From Sinonovacula constricta (Eukaryota > Mollusca > Bivalvia > Cardiida > Solecurtidae): a stretch of DNA of 64,000 nt. A program made the translations under genes and the position numbers. Each line of letters begins with the position of its first letter. Within the stretch, counting starts at the first letter, position 1. Under the pieces are notes generated by a model. That model was not told the DNA's origin and did no database searches. It saw only the letters and a list, made by a program, of their open reading frames with translations. Positions 63,027 through 64,000 of this stretch are shown piece after piece. The stretch spans positions 69,286,860 to 69,350,859 of the forward strand of contig CM017556.1 of NCBI GenBank assembly GCA_007844125.1. The letters are read 5' to 3'.

Positions 63027-64000
63027 CCAGGAGACAACTAAATATAGTAATTTAGTTTACAGATGGTATCTTATCGGTACCATATTCTTGCTAAGATTTT
63101 TAGCTTCATTGGAATCATATCTGAATGGATGAAAATTCAATTAAAGTTAACTTGTCTTACTTGAACAGCAACTGGACAGTTAACAATGTATTGGCACACA
63201 ACCATTTGCATGGTGCCAGAATGTGGGAACAATTTTAATCTAGCTTATGTGTCATTGTTAATTACAATTAAAGTCGCGTCTGGACCCGTATTATGGGGAT
63301 GTAGGACTACATGGAATCTCTCGACATCTCTTTGGGTGATATATTATCCAATTAACTTGGCATTAGTTTGACGTAAATCAAAGAATTTTAGCAACTCGTT
63401 GTATTTGCCTGGCGTTCAGGCGGTGATATCTTACTAACAAGAAAATATTGACTCTGTCATGGTATGAAATATTAGTTTATAAAGAAATAAATGATTTGTA
63501 TTATAAATTGATTTATATCATCTTGACGTGTACTTTTGAAGAGCAACTGATTCTTTTTTCTTTCGGGACTAATACTTTAACAAACACAGTTTCAAACGCA
63601 CAAGACCCTGGATATAATTAATGCAAACTAATATATTTCAAGAAATGGATGTGCTTTTAGCTAGTTGACAATGGATAAACAGCGAGATTTATTATATGTA
63701 AGATCTTTTTATTTGGTCGAATTTCCATTTTAAAAGTAGAGCGTTTAACGAAATAATAATAATATCCATATCCCTCTCGTACTTAGAAACTAAATGTCGA
63801 CAAGTGCGACAAATTATACCATTGTAAAGCTGTATAAGATATAAAAGCCTTTGTAAAACATTATTTCAATGAGCCAACGGGAGGTTATCCTAACTATTTT
63901 TTATGTATTTATAAAAAGATAAAATATTATTTTCAAACCCCAAATTACCTTATAACATTTCCACATTTACTTACAGTTAGTATAAAGTAATTTAATATTC
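63027..64000. other. Non-coding AT-rich DNA
   Basis: No gene recognised. The 61-residue ORF at 63186-63371 has no domain or splice support. Confidence 0.35.

Overview
This 64 kb window is AT-rich, gene-poor eukaryotic (animal) DNA. Nothing in it looks prokaryotic: there are no operons, no dense long ORFs, and the open frames that mean anything are short, broken and retroelement-like. The combination of a Polinton/Maverick capsid remnant with an F54H12.2-type protein, two Ty3/Gypsy lineages, a Penelope-like element (PLE), a tRNA-derived SINE and many small dispersed repeats fits a marine invertebrate, most likely a mollusc such as a bivalve. The organism assignment is inference from family resemblance.

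Layout. 1-90: tail of a dispersed repeat. 300-3060: decayed Polinton/adintovirus-like capsid cluster, with a TATA-box-preceded basic ORF at its left end that may be histone-like. 3130-3660: A-rich simple DNA. 3825-4091: the only convincing host-gene piece, a phase 2-2 exon (267 nt) with a Thr-rich linker and the first part of a Kazal domain. 4789-5220: about 145-bp tandem repeat. 5235-8385: Ty3/Gypsy remnant (+) that has lost its integrase core. 9330-11540: a second Ty3/Gypsy gag-pol remnant (-). From 11.5 kb on the DNA is mostly non-coding with scattered repeats.

The main theme of 17-62 kb is one PLE family. The best copy is 37.08-40.12 kb (-), with an RT-type YIDD motif. Partial copies lie at 27.9-28.7, 47.6-47.8 and 60.5-61.7 kb. 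A large set of 100-380 bp dispersed repeats can be linked to the 3' end of this PLE, because the copy at 31.25-31.6 kb contains both PLE 3'-UTR sequence and the repeat core. These repeats come in two tail types, A and B, sharing a hairpin-rich core.

Other elements: a possible hAT-type non-autonomous element (54.2-54.8 kb), a ten-copy 59-bp minisatellite (56.35-56.93 kb), a tRNA-derived SINE (58.36-58.69 kb), an inverted-repeat MITE with a tetranucleotide loop (62.86-63.03 kb), a long (TA)n run (48.9 kb), an (AAC)n run (35.0 kb) and a purine-rich tract (50.5 kb). Apart from the Kazal exon and possibly a small glycosylation-site-rich ORF at 24.1 kb, I see no host gene. The mobile elements are all broken by stops, frameshifts and deletions.
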